In this document: piece after piece, positions 37,839 to 44,493 of the stretch
Layout: every line of letters begins with the position of its first letter
Numbering within the stretch: the first letter of the stretch is position 1
DNA from: a virus
Length of the DNA: 45,010 nucleotides
Reading direction: 5' to 3' (one strand)
Virus record (IMG/VR): IMGVR_UViG_3300005529_000057
Span: 1-45,010 of that record
Made by a program: the position numbers and the translations under genes
The notes under the pieces: generated by a model
Told to the model about the DNA's origin: nothing
Seen by the model: only the letters and a program-made list of their open reading frames with translations
The model's database searches: none

Positions 37839-38126
37839 TCAGACCCCCGCGTTGCCGCGCCCGTTGGCCAGGGCCCGGCGGACGTCGTCGTGCAGCTCGG
37901 CCTTCCGCACCGGGAAGCTCAGACCGGTGCAGTAGAGGCCCGACGGGTCGAGCCGGCTGAAGAGGTAGAAGGCGTCGTCGCCGGTCCGGAACACCACGAA
38001 CCGGTTGCCCCGGGCGCCGCGGACCACGGCCACGAACTGCACGACCTGGAGCGCCGCGAGGAACCCGCCACGGCCGACGCGCGGCGGCCGGGGCGACTTC
38101 GGACGTGCTCGCTTCCTCGGGCTCAC
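37839..38126 (-). CDS. hypothetical protein
   Basis: 95 residues, GTG 38126 by GTGA overlap with the gene before it. Basic N-terminus (SPRKRARPKSPRPPRVGR), then strands LQVVQFVAVVRGARGNRFVVF, DDAFYLFSRLDP. Ends 4 nt from the convergent excisionase-like gene with no visible terminator between. Function unknown. Confidence 0.6.
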   Translation of the reverse strand: MSPRKRARPKSPRPPRVGRGGFLAALQVVQFVAVVRGARGNRFVVFRTGDDAFYLFSRLDPSGLYCTGLSFPVRKAELHDDVRRALANGRGNAGV

Positions 38127-38383
38127 AGATCGCTCCAGTCCTCGTCGTCGGCCAGCAGGTCCTCGGGCGTCGGGAACCGGATGCTGACCGTCTTGAGCCC
38201 AAGCTCCCTCGCGTACTTGAGGAGGCGGTTGACGCGGCTGCGGGCCGGCACCTCGCGGTCCAGTACCCGCAGGGTGAACGTCCAGCAGTCCGGCGCCAGC
38301 TCCCGCGCCAGCGCCGAGAGCCAGAGGGCGGCCCGCTCCCGCCGCCACTCCTCCGGCCCCGGTCGCTCGACCGGCTCGCTCAC
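38123..38383 (-). CDS. hypothetical protein
   Basis: 86 residues, GTG 38383 overlapping the HNH stop. Helix EEWRRERAALWLSALARELAP, strand DCWTFTLRVLDRE, then VNRLLKYARELGLKTVSIRF and an acidic end. Strand-helix-strand pattern; no family recognised. Confidence 0.6.
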   Translation of the reverse strand: MSEPVERPGPEEWRRERAALWLSALARELAPDCWTFTLRVLDREVPARSRVNRLLKYARELGLKTVSIRFPTPEDLLADDEDWSDL

Positions 38384-38941
38384 CCGCTCTTCCTCTTGGG
38401 GCGTGTCGCCTCCAGTTCGGCGGGCGTGGGCGGGACACGCAGGTCCTTCCCGGTCCGCGGGCAGATACCGCCGTTGAGCCGCTTCGCCCACTGACAGTTC
38501 CAGCACAGCACCTGGAGTCGCTCCCGGAAGCCGCCGCGGATGACCCGGCGGTAGAGCATGGTCGTCCCGCCGCCCTTGTTCCTGCCCATGACCCGCCGGC
38601 GGTGGTCCGCCCCGTCGTCGTCAACGTGGTCGATCGTCAAGTAAACCAGGATCGAGTTGCCGGCAGTGCTCCCGGGCGGTCGCCGCCGCCCGTTCCAGGC
38701 ACGGCGCGCACCGCATCCGGCCGCCGTGCCGGGGCCGCTCCCGGCAGTCGATGCAATTCCCGCCGGCCTTGTTGGCGAGATACTTGGGGCCGCTGCGACC
38801 CCGGCTGCCGGCGGCACACGCCTCGCACGTCATTCGGCCCGGCCGGCAGTCCCGGGTGAAGCACTTCGAGCAGCGCCCGCGCCGGCGGGCGTCGGCGAGC
38901 TTCGAGGCCCGGCGGGTCCGGAAGTAGTCCAGCGTACTCAT
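38380..38941 (-). pseudogene. HNH-type endonuclease, frame broken
   Basis: The 5' frame (ATG 38941) gives STLDYFRTRRASKLADARRR and three CxxC pairs (CSKCFTRDC, CEAC, CIDC, CAPC). The frame that completes the nuclease holds LTIDHVDDDGADHRRR, YRRVIRGGFRERLQVLCWNC and QWAKRLNGGICP: the His/Asn/Cys core of this HNH group. Passing from one to the other needs a +1 shift near 38645-38655, before the first frame stops. Coupled by ATGA and GTGA to its neighbours. Homing-type or packaging-associated nuclease if functional. Confidence 0.65.
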
Positions 38942-39216
38942 CACGAGCACCCCGAGTTGGAGCCGCAGTCCTGACAGGTCTTGCAGTTTCCCGTCCGGAG
39001 CACGCGGCTCCCACCGCAGTTGTCGCAGATTTCTCCGGTGAACTGCCGCCCCCTCTCCGCCGCGGAGGGCACCGCCCGCGCCGGCGGCTCACTCACCCCG
39101 AACACGAAGTGGGCCTTCAGCGCCTCCCCGTCGCGCTCGGGCTCGGCGAGCATCGGGTACACCGCCCCGAACTTCGCCCCGGCGTCGAGCATCGCCTTCG
39201 CCTCGGGGAGCGTCAT
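38941..39216 (-). CDS. small protein with NrdJ-type zinc ribbon
   Basis: 91 residues from ATG 39216 (ATGA overlap). N-terminal helix (LPEAKAMLDAGAKFGAVYPML), then a tail CDNCGGSRVLRTGNCKTCQD-CGSNSGCS. The tail has the Cys spacing found at the C-terminus of class II ribonucleotide reductases, where the cysteines re-reduce the active site, and in some phage orphan ribbons. No reductase catalytic subunit is present in the window. Confidence 0.6.
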   Translation of the reverse strand: MTLPEAKAMLDAGAKFGAVYPMLAEPERDGEALKAHFVFGVSEPPARAVPSAAERGRQFTGEICDNCGGSRVLRTGNCKTCQDCGSNSGCS

Positions 39217-39422
39217 GACGGCCTCCGGATGCCCCAGACCCGCTCCAGCTCCGCGCACCCCTCGTCGGTCGGCTCGCCGGTGGCCGGGTCGTGCGGGACG
39301 GGCATCGGCCTGAGCACGAAGTTGAAGCGGTCCACCAGGCCGTAGGGGATGGCGGCAGGTATGCCGGTGTCGGCAGGGCCGTCCGGGACGGCCCTGCCGC
39401 TGATCTCACGCAACTCGTTCAT
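39213..39422 (-). CDS. small hypothetical protein
   Basis: 69 residues, ATG 39422 overlapping the previous stop. NELREISGRAVPDG, then PYGLVDRFNFVLRPMPVPHD and TDEGCAELERVWG. Contains a perfect 12-bp-arm palindrome in its coding sequence (39372-39398). Unknown. Confidence 0.55.
   Translation of the reverse strand: MNELREISGRAVPDGPADTGIPAAIPYGLVDRFNFVLRPMPVPHDPATGEPTDEGCAELERVWGIRRPS
39372..39398. repeat. 12-bp perfect palindrome within a gene
   Basis: GGCAGGGCCGTC-CGG-GACGGCCCTGCC. Length 27, so it does not alter the frame. Confidence 0.8.
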
Positions 39423-39568
39423 AGGTGGACGTACTCCCTGGACTTATCCCCGTCGGTGAAGAAGAAGGGGTCGGTGGCCAGCCCGACGTGCAGGCGGGCC
39501 CGGCCGTAGGTCAGGCGCAGCACGACGGCGCGGCGGCCGTCGTCGAAGAGCTTGGCGGCCAGTTCCAC
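39419..39568 (-). CDS. small hypothetical protein
   Basis: 49 residues; GTG 39568 with GGGAGG 8 nt upstream. Beta pattern: ELAAKLFDDGRRAVVLRLTYG, ARLHVGLATDPFFFTDGD. Resembles short phage proteins with repeated strand hairpins. ATGA overlap with the following gene. Confidence 0.5.
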   Translation of the reverse strand: MELAAKLFDDGRRAVVLRLTYGRARLHVGLATDPFFFTDGDKSREYVHL

Positions 39569-39570
39569 AC

Positions 39571-39807
39571 TCAGGCCCTCCCGGCGAGCAGGTCGGCCTG
39601 GAACGCGCGGCACTCGGCATCGACCGACTCGAAGTAGGCGACGCCGGCCTCCTCGCTCACCTCGTCGCGGCCGACCGCCTTGGCCGAGCACAGGAGGCCC
39701 CACACGCCGGCATAGAACGCGCGACGCATCTCGATCCGCTGCACGTCGGGTGCGTCGGCCGGGATCACCTTCGAGAACGACTCCCACATCTGGGCCACGG
39801 TCTCCAT
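39571..39807 (-). CDS. small helical phage protein
   Basis: 78 residues, ATG 39807. TVAQMWESFSKVIPADAPDV, then RRAFYAGVWGLL and VSEEAGVAYFESVDAECRAF. The pattern W..F...V.P..A...Q....R.AFYAG is shared by small helical phage proteins of unknown role. Compact operon position. Confidence 0.6.
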   Translation of the reverse strand: METVAQMWESFSKVIPADAPDVQRIEMRRAFYAGVWGLLCSAKAVGRDEVSEEAGVAYFESVDAECRAFQADLLAGRA

Positions 39808-39810
39808 CGG

Positions 39811-40026
39811 TCAGTTCCTCCGCGGGTCGAGTGGTTGGCGCGGGTCGGCGATCGATTGGAGCGCCCGGTCGAACGCGCCGGTGTCGTGGCCGGGCGGCAC
39901 CCCGACGGCCGCCACGTAGGCGACGACGGGCGTGCCGTCGGCCGTGTGCCCCTGCCAGAGCCGGACCTGGGTTCCCGAGGGCAGGGTGAGGATCTCGAGG
40001 GTCGGAGTGAGCGTGAGTCTCAGCAC
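39811..40026 (-). CDS. small beta-rich hypothetical protein
   Basis: 71 residues, GTG 40026. Strand series LRLTLTPTLEILTLPSG, VRLWQGHTADGTPVVAYVAAV, then DTGAFDRALQSI. Similar in plan to small phage proteins ending in a helix. Function unknown. Confidence 0.55.
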   Translation of the reverse strand: MLRLTLTPTLEILTLPSGTQVRLWQGHTADGTPVVAYVAAVGVPPGHDTGAFDRALQSIADPRQPLDPRRN

Positions 40027-40029
40027 GGG

Positions 40030-40226
40030 TCAGTCCTCCGAGGCGGAATGCCACCAGTCGGGCAGGTTCTTCATCTGCTCGGCGACCAGGGCGTCGAGTT
40101 CGGCCATCGTGGGCTCCGGCCCACGATGGCCGCCGAACCGCCGGCCCAGGGGCACACCCGGCAGTGCTTCGGGCAGTAGTGGTGCGGGCAGAGGCCCTCG
40201 GCCGACCCGCACCGGCCGCAGCTCAG
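40030..40226 (-). pseudogene. zinc protein interrupted by a 32-bp palindrome
   Basis: From CTG 40226 the frame reads LSCGRCGSAEGLCPHHYC, PKHCRVCPWAGGS, then becomes shadow sequence. From 40107 another frame reads MAELDALVAEQMKNLPDWWH. Deleting the palindrome at 40101-40132 fuses them as ...WAGG-SELDALVAEQMKNLPDWW, the layout of a Cys-rich phage family also seen at 43688 (EELELLVAEQLPTMP). So the palindrome appears to have entered and broken this gene, although a short product from ATG 40107 (25 residues) remains possible. Confidence 0.65.
40101..40132. repeat. 32-bp palindrome (14-bp arms)
   Basis: CGGCCATCGTGGGC-TCCG-GCCCACGATGGCCG. Its length is not a multiple of three, and its removal restores the reading frame of the surrounding gene. 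Confidence 0.85.
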
Positions 40227-40654
40227 GCCGGGGCCGCCGGCCGGTAGAGCGCCTGGCGACCCCCGGCCGTCAGCTCCCAGGGGTCCTTGAGCTTCGGGCC
40301 CGTCTTGCGGAAGTGGTCCGGCTGGCCCTGAAGGGCCAGCCGGACGGTCCGCGGGTCGGCGCCGGTCTCCCGGGAGAGGTCCGCGATCGACCGCGGCCCG
40401 GCCTCCAGGGCCCTCAGGAGCCGCGCGGGGTCCAGCCGCGACCCGCCGCCCGACCGGGCGGCCCTCTTCGGGGCCGGCTCCTCATCCTCATCGCCCTCCG
40501 CCCCGTCCTCGGCAGGCTTCAGCCTGCCGAGGAGTGTGTTCACCTCGTCGAGCCGGGCCTGCCGGTCGGCGATCTCCTCCTCGAGCGCGCACTTGCGGCT
40601 CACCAGCACGTCGATCGGGTCGATCCCGCCGGTGTCGTCGTCGTCGGTGTCCAT
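40223..40654 (-). CDS. coiled-coil and HTH protein
   Basis: 143 residues. N-terminal acidic start and coiled coil (LVSRKCALEEEIADRQARLDEVNTLLGRL), acidic linker, then a winged-HTH-like C-terminus (ARLLRALEAGPRSIADLSRE, TVRLALQGQ, KDPWELTAGG). Two long perfect palindromes lie in the coding sequence (40316-40345 and 40507-40532). Possibly a DNA-binding accessory of the adjacent ParB-like protein, 30 nt upstream. Confidence 0.6.
   Translation of the reverse strand: MDTDDDDTGGIDPIDVLVSRKCALEEEIADRQARLDEVNTLLGRLKPAEDGAEGDEDEEPAPKRAARSGGGSRLDPARLLRALEAGPRSIADLSRETGADPRTVRLALQGQPDHFRKTGPKLKDPWELTAGGRQALYRPAAPA
40316..40345. repeat. 14-bp-arm perfect palindrome in gene
   Basis: GTCCGGCTGGCCCT-GA-AGGGCCAGCCGGAC, length 30, inside the HTH coding part (residues VRLALQGQPD). 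Confidence 0.8.
40507..40532. repeat. 12-bp-arm perfect palindrome in gene
   Basis: CCTCGGCAGGCT-TC-AGCCTGCCGAGG, at the end of the coiled-coil coding part. Confidence 0.8.
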
Positions 40655-40684
40655 CGCGATCCTCCTTCGCCGGGTGGTGTGGGT

Positions 40685-42595
40685 TCACTCCGCCGCGACC
40701 TTCGCACGCTTCTTCCCCTTGGCCTTCTTGGCGTCCTTCTTCTCCTGCTGCCGCGCCTCGCCCTCCTCGACGAGCTTCGCGCGGTCCACGCCGAACGCCG
40801 ACCAGAACGCCTTCTCGTCGGCCGGCATGGTCCCCGAGTAGTGCGAGAAGCACCACCTGTTCGACTCGTGGGCGGCGATGACCTCGGCGACGAGCCCCAG
40901 CAGCGACTTCGCGTCGTCGAGCGAGTGGGCCAGGTCCTCGACCGGGCGGCGGGTGTTGTCGTACCGCCCGTACTCCGCCTTCGCCTTCGCCAGGCCCCGG
41001 CGCTTGGTGACCATCCGGCAGGCGTCGGCCCCGCCGCAGCCGGTCAGTGCCGCGGCCAGGTGCCGCAGGAGCTTCACCGCCGCCGCGCCGCCCTTCGGGT
41101 CGCCGACGACCGACTCGACCCTGGCGGCGACGATCCCGTTGGCCTTGAGCGCGGCCGCCTTGTACGCCTCGTTCTTCTTCCGCCGGGCCGCCTCCTGGCG
41201 GCGGTACGAGTCGCCGGCCGAGCCCTTGGCCTTCGACTCCTTCTTGAGCTTGACCTTGACCACCTTGCCGACCGCGTCATCCTCGTACCCCTCGACGATC
41301 ACGGCCGTCTTGACCTGGTCGGCGGGGGTGGCCTTGAGTTCCTTCCTCGTGAGGACCTCGTAGCCGTCGCACCCGATGACGCCCTTGGCCGACGGCTGCC
41401 AGCGGGTCGAGAGCTTGAGCGCCTCGCCCCCGTTGGCCGCGGCGGCGGTCCGCACCTGCAGCTCGACGAACGCCGCGCGCTTCTTCCGGAAGCACGCCCC
41501 GTCGGTGCAATAATCGGTCTTCTTGCCCGCCGAGCCGTTCAGGAGGTCGTCGAAGAGGGTGCGGTTGTTGCCGCTCCGCTTCGGGCACGCCCTGCAGCTC
41601 CCCGCCTCCGGCACGAGCGACTCGTCGTCCCACTTCCACGGGGCGGCCGACAGGCAGTGCAGGCGGGTGTTCTTGATCCGCTGCCGCAGTTCGCCGATCG
41701 AGCAGGGCTGTCCCTTCTCGTGGCCCCAGTCCTGGTAGAGCCGCTCCCGCAGTTCGAGCTGGTCGGCCGGCTGCAGCCGGCTGAGCAGCCACGCGTGACC
41801 GAAGGGGAGCTTGCCCGCGCGCATGTCCTCCTTCAGCTTGTCGGCCAGGTGGGTGAGCTGCAGCCGGCCGGTGACGTAGGCGACCGGCCGGCCGATCTTC
41901 GCCGCGATCGTCTCGGCGTCGTCGCCCATCCGCACGAGCGTCGCGTACCCCTCGGCCTGCTCCAGGGGCGGCACGTCCTCGCGCTGGTCGTTCTCGACGA
42001 CGGTCGCCTCGGCCGCGTCGTGGTCGGAGAGTTCCCGCACGACGGCCGGGACGACGAGGAGGCCGGCCATCCGGCTCGCCCGCACCCGCCGCTCGCCGGC
42101 GACCAGCTCGTACCGTTCGGGCCCGGTGCCCAGGCGGTCCCGGTCGCCGATCGGCCGGAGCGCGCCCTCGGCCGGTGCCCAGGCGTTGACGACCTTCGCC
42201 CGCTCGACGCGGCCCTCCTCGTGGAGCAGGTCGATGGCCTCGTCGTACTGGCCGCTCCCGAAGCGGATGCCAGCCGACTCGAACTGGGCCTTCGAGAGGC
42301 CGTAGCCCTGGCCGCCGGCGTCGTAGAGGGCCCGCTGCCGGGCGACGAACCCGACGACGCGCTGCCAGAGGGTGCGGGGCCGCAGGACGACCGGCTGCAG
42401 CACGCCCTTGGCCCGGATGCTCTCGGCGAGCTGGGCGAGGGCGTCCTCGTCGAACGTCTTGCGCGGCTGGAACGGGCTCGGGTCGATCCTGTCGAGGCGG
42501 ATCGACCGCACCTCGGGCTCCATCGGGTCGCCGGCGGGCGGCGCGGATCCGGGCGGCGGTGCGTCGGGGGTGGCGGCGGTCCTGGGCTTGGTCAT
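40685..42595 (-). CDS. large ParB-family protein with inserted segment
   Basis: 636 residues. ParB N-domain: SIRLDRIDPSPFQPRKTFDE, LAESIRAKGVLQPVVLRP, then, after an 80-residue insert (about 75-158), YELVAGERRVRASRMAGL and ATVVENDQREDVPPLEQAEGY. HTH near 226-245 (AETIAAKIGRPVAYVTGRLQL). Later CRACPKRSGNN...CTDGACF, a Cys set seen in phage/plasmid ParB relatives, and a Lys-rich C-terminus. ATG 42595 has GGAG 8 nt upstream and overlaps the previous stop. Likely DNA binding in replication, partition or nicking. Confidence 0.85.
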   Translation of the reverse strand: MTKPRTAATPDAPPPGSAPPAGDPMEPEVRSIRLDRIDPSPFQPRKTFDEDALAQLAESIRAKGVLQPVVLRPRTLWQRVVGFVARQRALYDAGGQGYGLSKAQFESAGIRFGSGQYDEAIDLLHEEGRVERAKVVNAWAPAEGALRPIGDRDRLGTGPERYELVAGERRVRASRMAGLLVVPAVVRELSDHDAAEATVVENDQREDVPPLEQAEGYATLVRMGDDAETIAAKIGRPVAYVTGRLQLTHLADKLKEDMRAGKLPFGHAWLLSRLQPADQLELRERLYQDWGHEKGQPCSIGELRQRIKNTRLHCLSAAPWKWDDESLVPEAGSCRACPKRSGNNRTLFDDLLNGSAGKKTDYCTDGACFRKKRAAFVELQVRTAAAANGGEALKLSTRWQPSAKGVIGCDGYEVLTRKELKATPADQVKTAVIVEGYEDDAVGKVVKVKLKKESKAKGSAGDSYRRQEAARRKKNEAYKAAALKANGIVAARVESVVGDPKGGAAAVKLLRHLAAALTGCGGADACRMVTKRRGLAKAKAEYGRYDNTRRPVEDLAHSLDDAKSLLGLVAEVIAAHESNRWCFSHYSGTMPADEKAFWSAFGVDRAKLVEEGEARQQEKKDAKKAKGKKRAKVAAE

Positions 42596-42933
42596 GGTCG
42601 GGTCTCCGGGGTGGGTTGGTCGGTCGAAACACAGGCGCTGCAGATCGGCCCCTCGGGATGCGGCGGGTGCTCCCTCACCCACGCGCACGGCTCGCCGGTC
42701 TTCCCGACGCACCGCCGGCAGTCCTGCTCGGTGCAGCCGCACTTGCGGCAGCGGGGCACCGAGAGCCTGGCGACCATCCGGGTGAGCTGACGGGCCTCCC
42801 GGCGGCTGAGCGTCCCCTGGCCGGTGATCCGGCCCTTGATCAGCGGGCCGTCCACGTCGATCGTGAAGAGGGTCGCGCCCCGCCGGCGGGCGAGATCCCG
42901 CAGTTCGCGGTCGTACTTCACGTTGCCCTTCAC
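42592..42933 (-). CDS. Cys-rich domain protein (phage CRxCGCT...CSAC type)
   Basis: 113 residues, GTG 42933 by GTGA overlap. The front (VKYDRELRDLARRRGATLFTIDVDG, GRITGQGTLSRREARQLTRMV) is unassigned; the end CRKCGCTEQDCRRCVGKTGE-PCAWV...ICSAC matches a common phage zinc domain. ATGA-coupled to the ParB-like gene. Confidence 0.7.
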   Translation of the reverse strand: MKGNVKYDRELRDLARRRGATLFTIDVDGPLIKGRITGQGTLSRREARQLTRMVARLSVPRCRKCGCTEQDCRRCVGKTGEPCAWVREHPPHPEGPICSACVSTDQPTPETRP

Positions 42934-43295
42934 GGCTGCCCTCCGGGGTTGTGGGCCGGCGGCCGGTCGCGGTCGATCTCGTGCTGCTGCTCGGCCCATG
43001 CCCGCCACCGCCCCCGGCTCGACATCACGGCCTGCTCCGGCTGCTCCGGGCACACCGCGTACTCCGCCACCCGCACCCACGGCCCCCGCCGCGGCCGCGC
43101 GAGAAGGACGTGCATCGTCCCGCGGTCCCGCACCAGCCGGTAGGCGGCGAGCGTCTCGCCCTCCCGGGGCTCGTCGCCGAGCTGGTCGAGCGCGTCCCAG
43201 GTGCCGTCGGCGGCGCGGCAGACCCGGAGGTAAATGGGCGACCGGCGGAGCATCAGGCTCACGCCGTCGGCCGGGCCTCCGGAAAAGCGGGTCAT
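42930..43295 (-). CDS. conserved phage hypothetical protein
   Basis: 121 residues, ATG 43295. TRFSGGPADGVSLMLRRSPIYLRVC, WDALDQLGDEPREGETLAAY, MHVLLARPRRG: the FSGGPADG...LRR.P..LRV...WDALDQ.DD.P...E...AY layout is recognisable from phage proteins of unknown role. Confidence 0.65.
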   Translation of the reverse strand: MTRFSGGPADGVSLMLRRSPIYLRVCRAADGTWDALDQLGDEPREGETLAAYRLVRDRGTMHVLLARPRRGPWVRVAEYAVCPEQPEQAVMSSRGRWRAWAEQQHEIDRDRPPAHNPGGQP

Positions 43296-43296
43296 C

Positions 43297-43506
43297 TCAG
43301 CCCCCGAGCTTCCGGAGGAGCCCGCGGAGCAGGTCGCGGACGTCCTCGTCGCTGAGGTCCTCGACGCAGCAGAGCACGACGTCGCCGCTCCTGTGGTCGT
43401 GGCCGAACCCGATCAGCAGCGCGGGCGTGGCGTGGTCGGAGACCAGCTTGTCGGCCCAGCCGGAGAGCCGCCCGGTCGTGATGGTGCGGATGGTGTCCTC
43501 GGTCAT
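43297..43506 (-). CDS. small hypothetical protein
   Basis: 69 residues, ATG 43506 by ATGA overlap. TEDTIRTITTGRLSGWADKL, then TPALLIGFGHDHRSGDVVLCC and an acidic helix DLSDEDVRDLLRGLLRKLGG. Ends 1 nt before the next start. Unknown. Confidence 0.6.
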   Translation of the reverse strand: MTEDTIRTITTGRLSGWADKLVSDHATPALLIGFGHDHRSGDVVLCCVEDLSDEDVRDLLRGLLRKLGG

Positions 43507-43691
43507 GGCCACGCCCAGTAGAGGGAGTCGAAGAGGCCCAGGTGTCGGTGGTCGAGCGACACCTGGGTGAAGCACATCGACGACACGCACCCCTGCGGCC
43601 AGACGACGACCGTCCACGTCCCGGCCAGGTACAGGTGGGCGATCCGCCCGACGCTCCGGTCGCTGAAGCGCGCGCAGGTCACGTGGGTCAC
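43503..43691 (-). CDS. small hypothetical protein
   Basis: 62 residues, GTG 43691 by GTGA overlap. Beta-rich and aromatic: THVTCARFSDRSVGRIAHLYL, TWTVVVWPQGCVSSMCFTQ, LGLFDSLYWAWP. No family recognised. Confidence 0.55.
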   Translation of the reverse strand: MTHVTCARFSDRSVGRIAHLYLAGTWTVVVWPQGCVSSMCFTQVSLDHRHLGLFDSLYWAWP

Positions 43692-44059
43692 ACCCGGTCC
43701 CTCCGCCTCACGTACCGGAGCCGAAGCGCGCCCGCGACCCGCGGCCCCTCGCCTACCGTCCCGGCCGGCGCCCGCTCGGCCGGCATCGTCGGGAGCTGCT
43801 CGGCAACGAGCAGCTCCAACTCCTCGGCGGTCGGCTCGTGGTACTCCGCGGTGCCGCCGGTCCGCCGCCCCGAGCACCGCAGGCACAGCCCGTCGCGGGT
43901 GACGGCCTTGGCCGTGCCGCAGCCCGAGCAGGGCGCCGCGCGGCGGTAGAGGAGCGGGTACAGCTCCTTCACGCCCGGCCGCTTGTAGCAGCTTGAGCAG
44001 AGCCCCCGCGCGAGGAGCGTGCGCACGCTACAGCAGTGCTTGCAGGCCCGGGCCGGCAT
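43688..44059 (-). CDS. zinc-cluster phage protein
   Basis: 123 residues. CKHCCSVRTLLARGLCSSCYKR, CSGCGTAKAVTRDGLCLRC: two four-Cys clusters, then PTAEELELLVAEQLPTMP and a basic tail. This is an intact relative of the broken gene at 40030-40226. Likely a small zinc-binding early protein; role unknown. ATG 44059 follows the upstream stop by 2 nt. Confidence 0.7.
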   Translation of the reverse strand: MPARACKHCCSVRTLLARGLCSSCYKRPGVKELYPLLYRRAAPCSGCGTAKAVTRDGLCLRCSGRRTGGTAEYHEPTAEELELLVAEQLPTMPAERAPAGTVGEGPRVAGALRLRYVRRRDRV

Positions 44060-44061
44060 GC

Positions 44062-44286
44062 TCAACCCCCCCCCCCCATTCCCCCACGCCGCGCGTACGC
44101 GGCGGCCAGCTGCTCGACGAGGCCGCCGATGTCGTCGTTATCGCCCAGGGCCCACTCGAGCGCCTTGACCTGCGCGTGCAGGACCGGGTGGTCGGCCAGG
44201 CACCGCAGGCAGCCGCATCGGCGGACCGAGTCGAGCACCCACTTCAGGTGCTTCAGGTGCTCGCGGACGGACTCCTCGCGGCGCAT
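44062..44286 (-). CDS. small helical protein ending in a G-tract
   Basis: 74 residues. REESVREHLKHLKWVLDSV, CGCLRCLAD, HAQVKALEWALGDNDD. The last codons (GGMGGGG) are encoded by an 11-base G run on this strand (44066-44076), prone to slippage that would alter the C-terminus. Unknown function. Confidence 0.6.
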   Translation of the reverse strand: MRREESVREHLKHLKWVLDSVRRCGCLRCLADHPVLHAQVKALEWALGDNDDIGGLVEQLAAAYARRGGMGGGG

Positions 44287-44289
44287 CGT

Positions 44290-44493
44290 TCAGCCCTCCA
44301 GCCGCCGGACCACCCGCGAGAGCAGGTAGCAGCCGACCATCCCGGTGAGCCACACGACCCAGGTGTGGCCGTGGAGCAGGACCGGCGCGTACCTCACGGC
44401 GGCCTCGTGCTCGCCGCCGAAGTCGTCGCGGTAGACGACCCGCTCGCCCGCCTTCAGGTTCTGCCGGCCCTCGTCGGTCAACAGAGTGGTCAC
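44290..44493 (-). CDS. small membrane-associated protein
   Basis: 67 residues, GTG 44493 by GTGA overlap with the exonuclease. TTLLTDEGRQNLKAGERVVY, then a hydrophobic helix (LLHGHTWVVWLTGMVGCYLLSRVV) and RRLEG. Single-pass membrane protein; role unknown. Confidence 0.55.
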   Translation of the reverse strand: MTTLLTDEGRQNLKAGERVVYRDDFGGEHEAAVRYAPVLLHGHTWVVWLTGMVGCYLLSRVVRRLEG

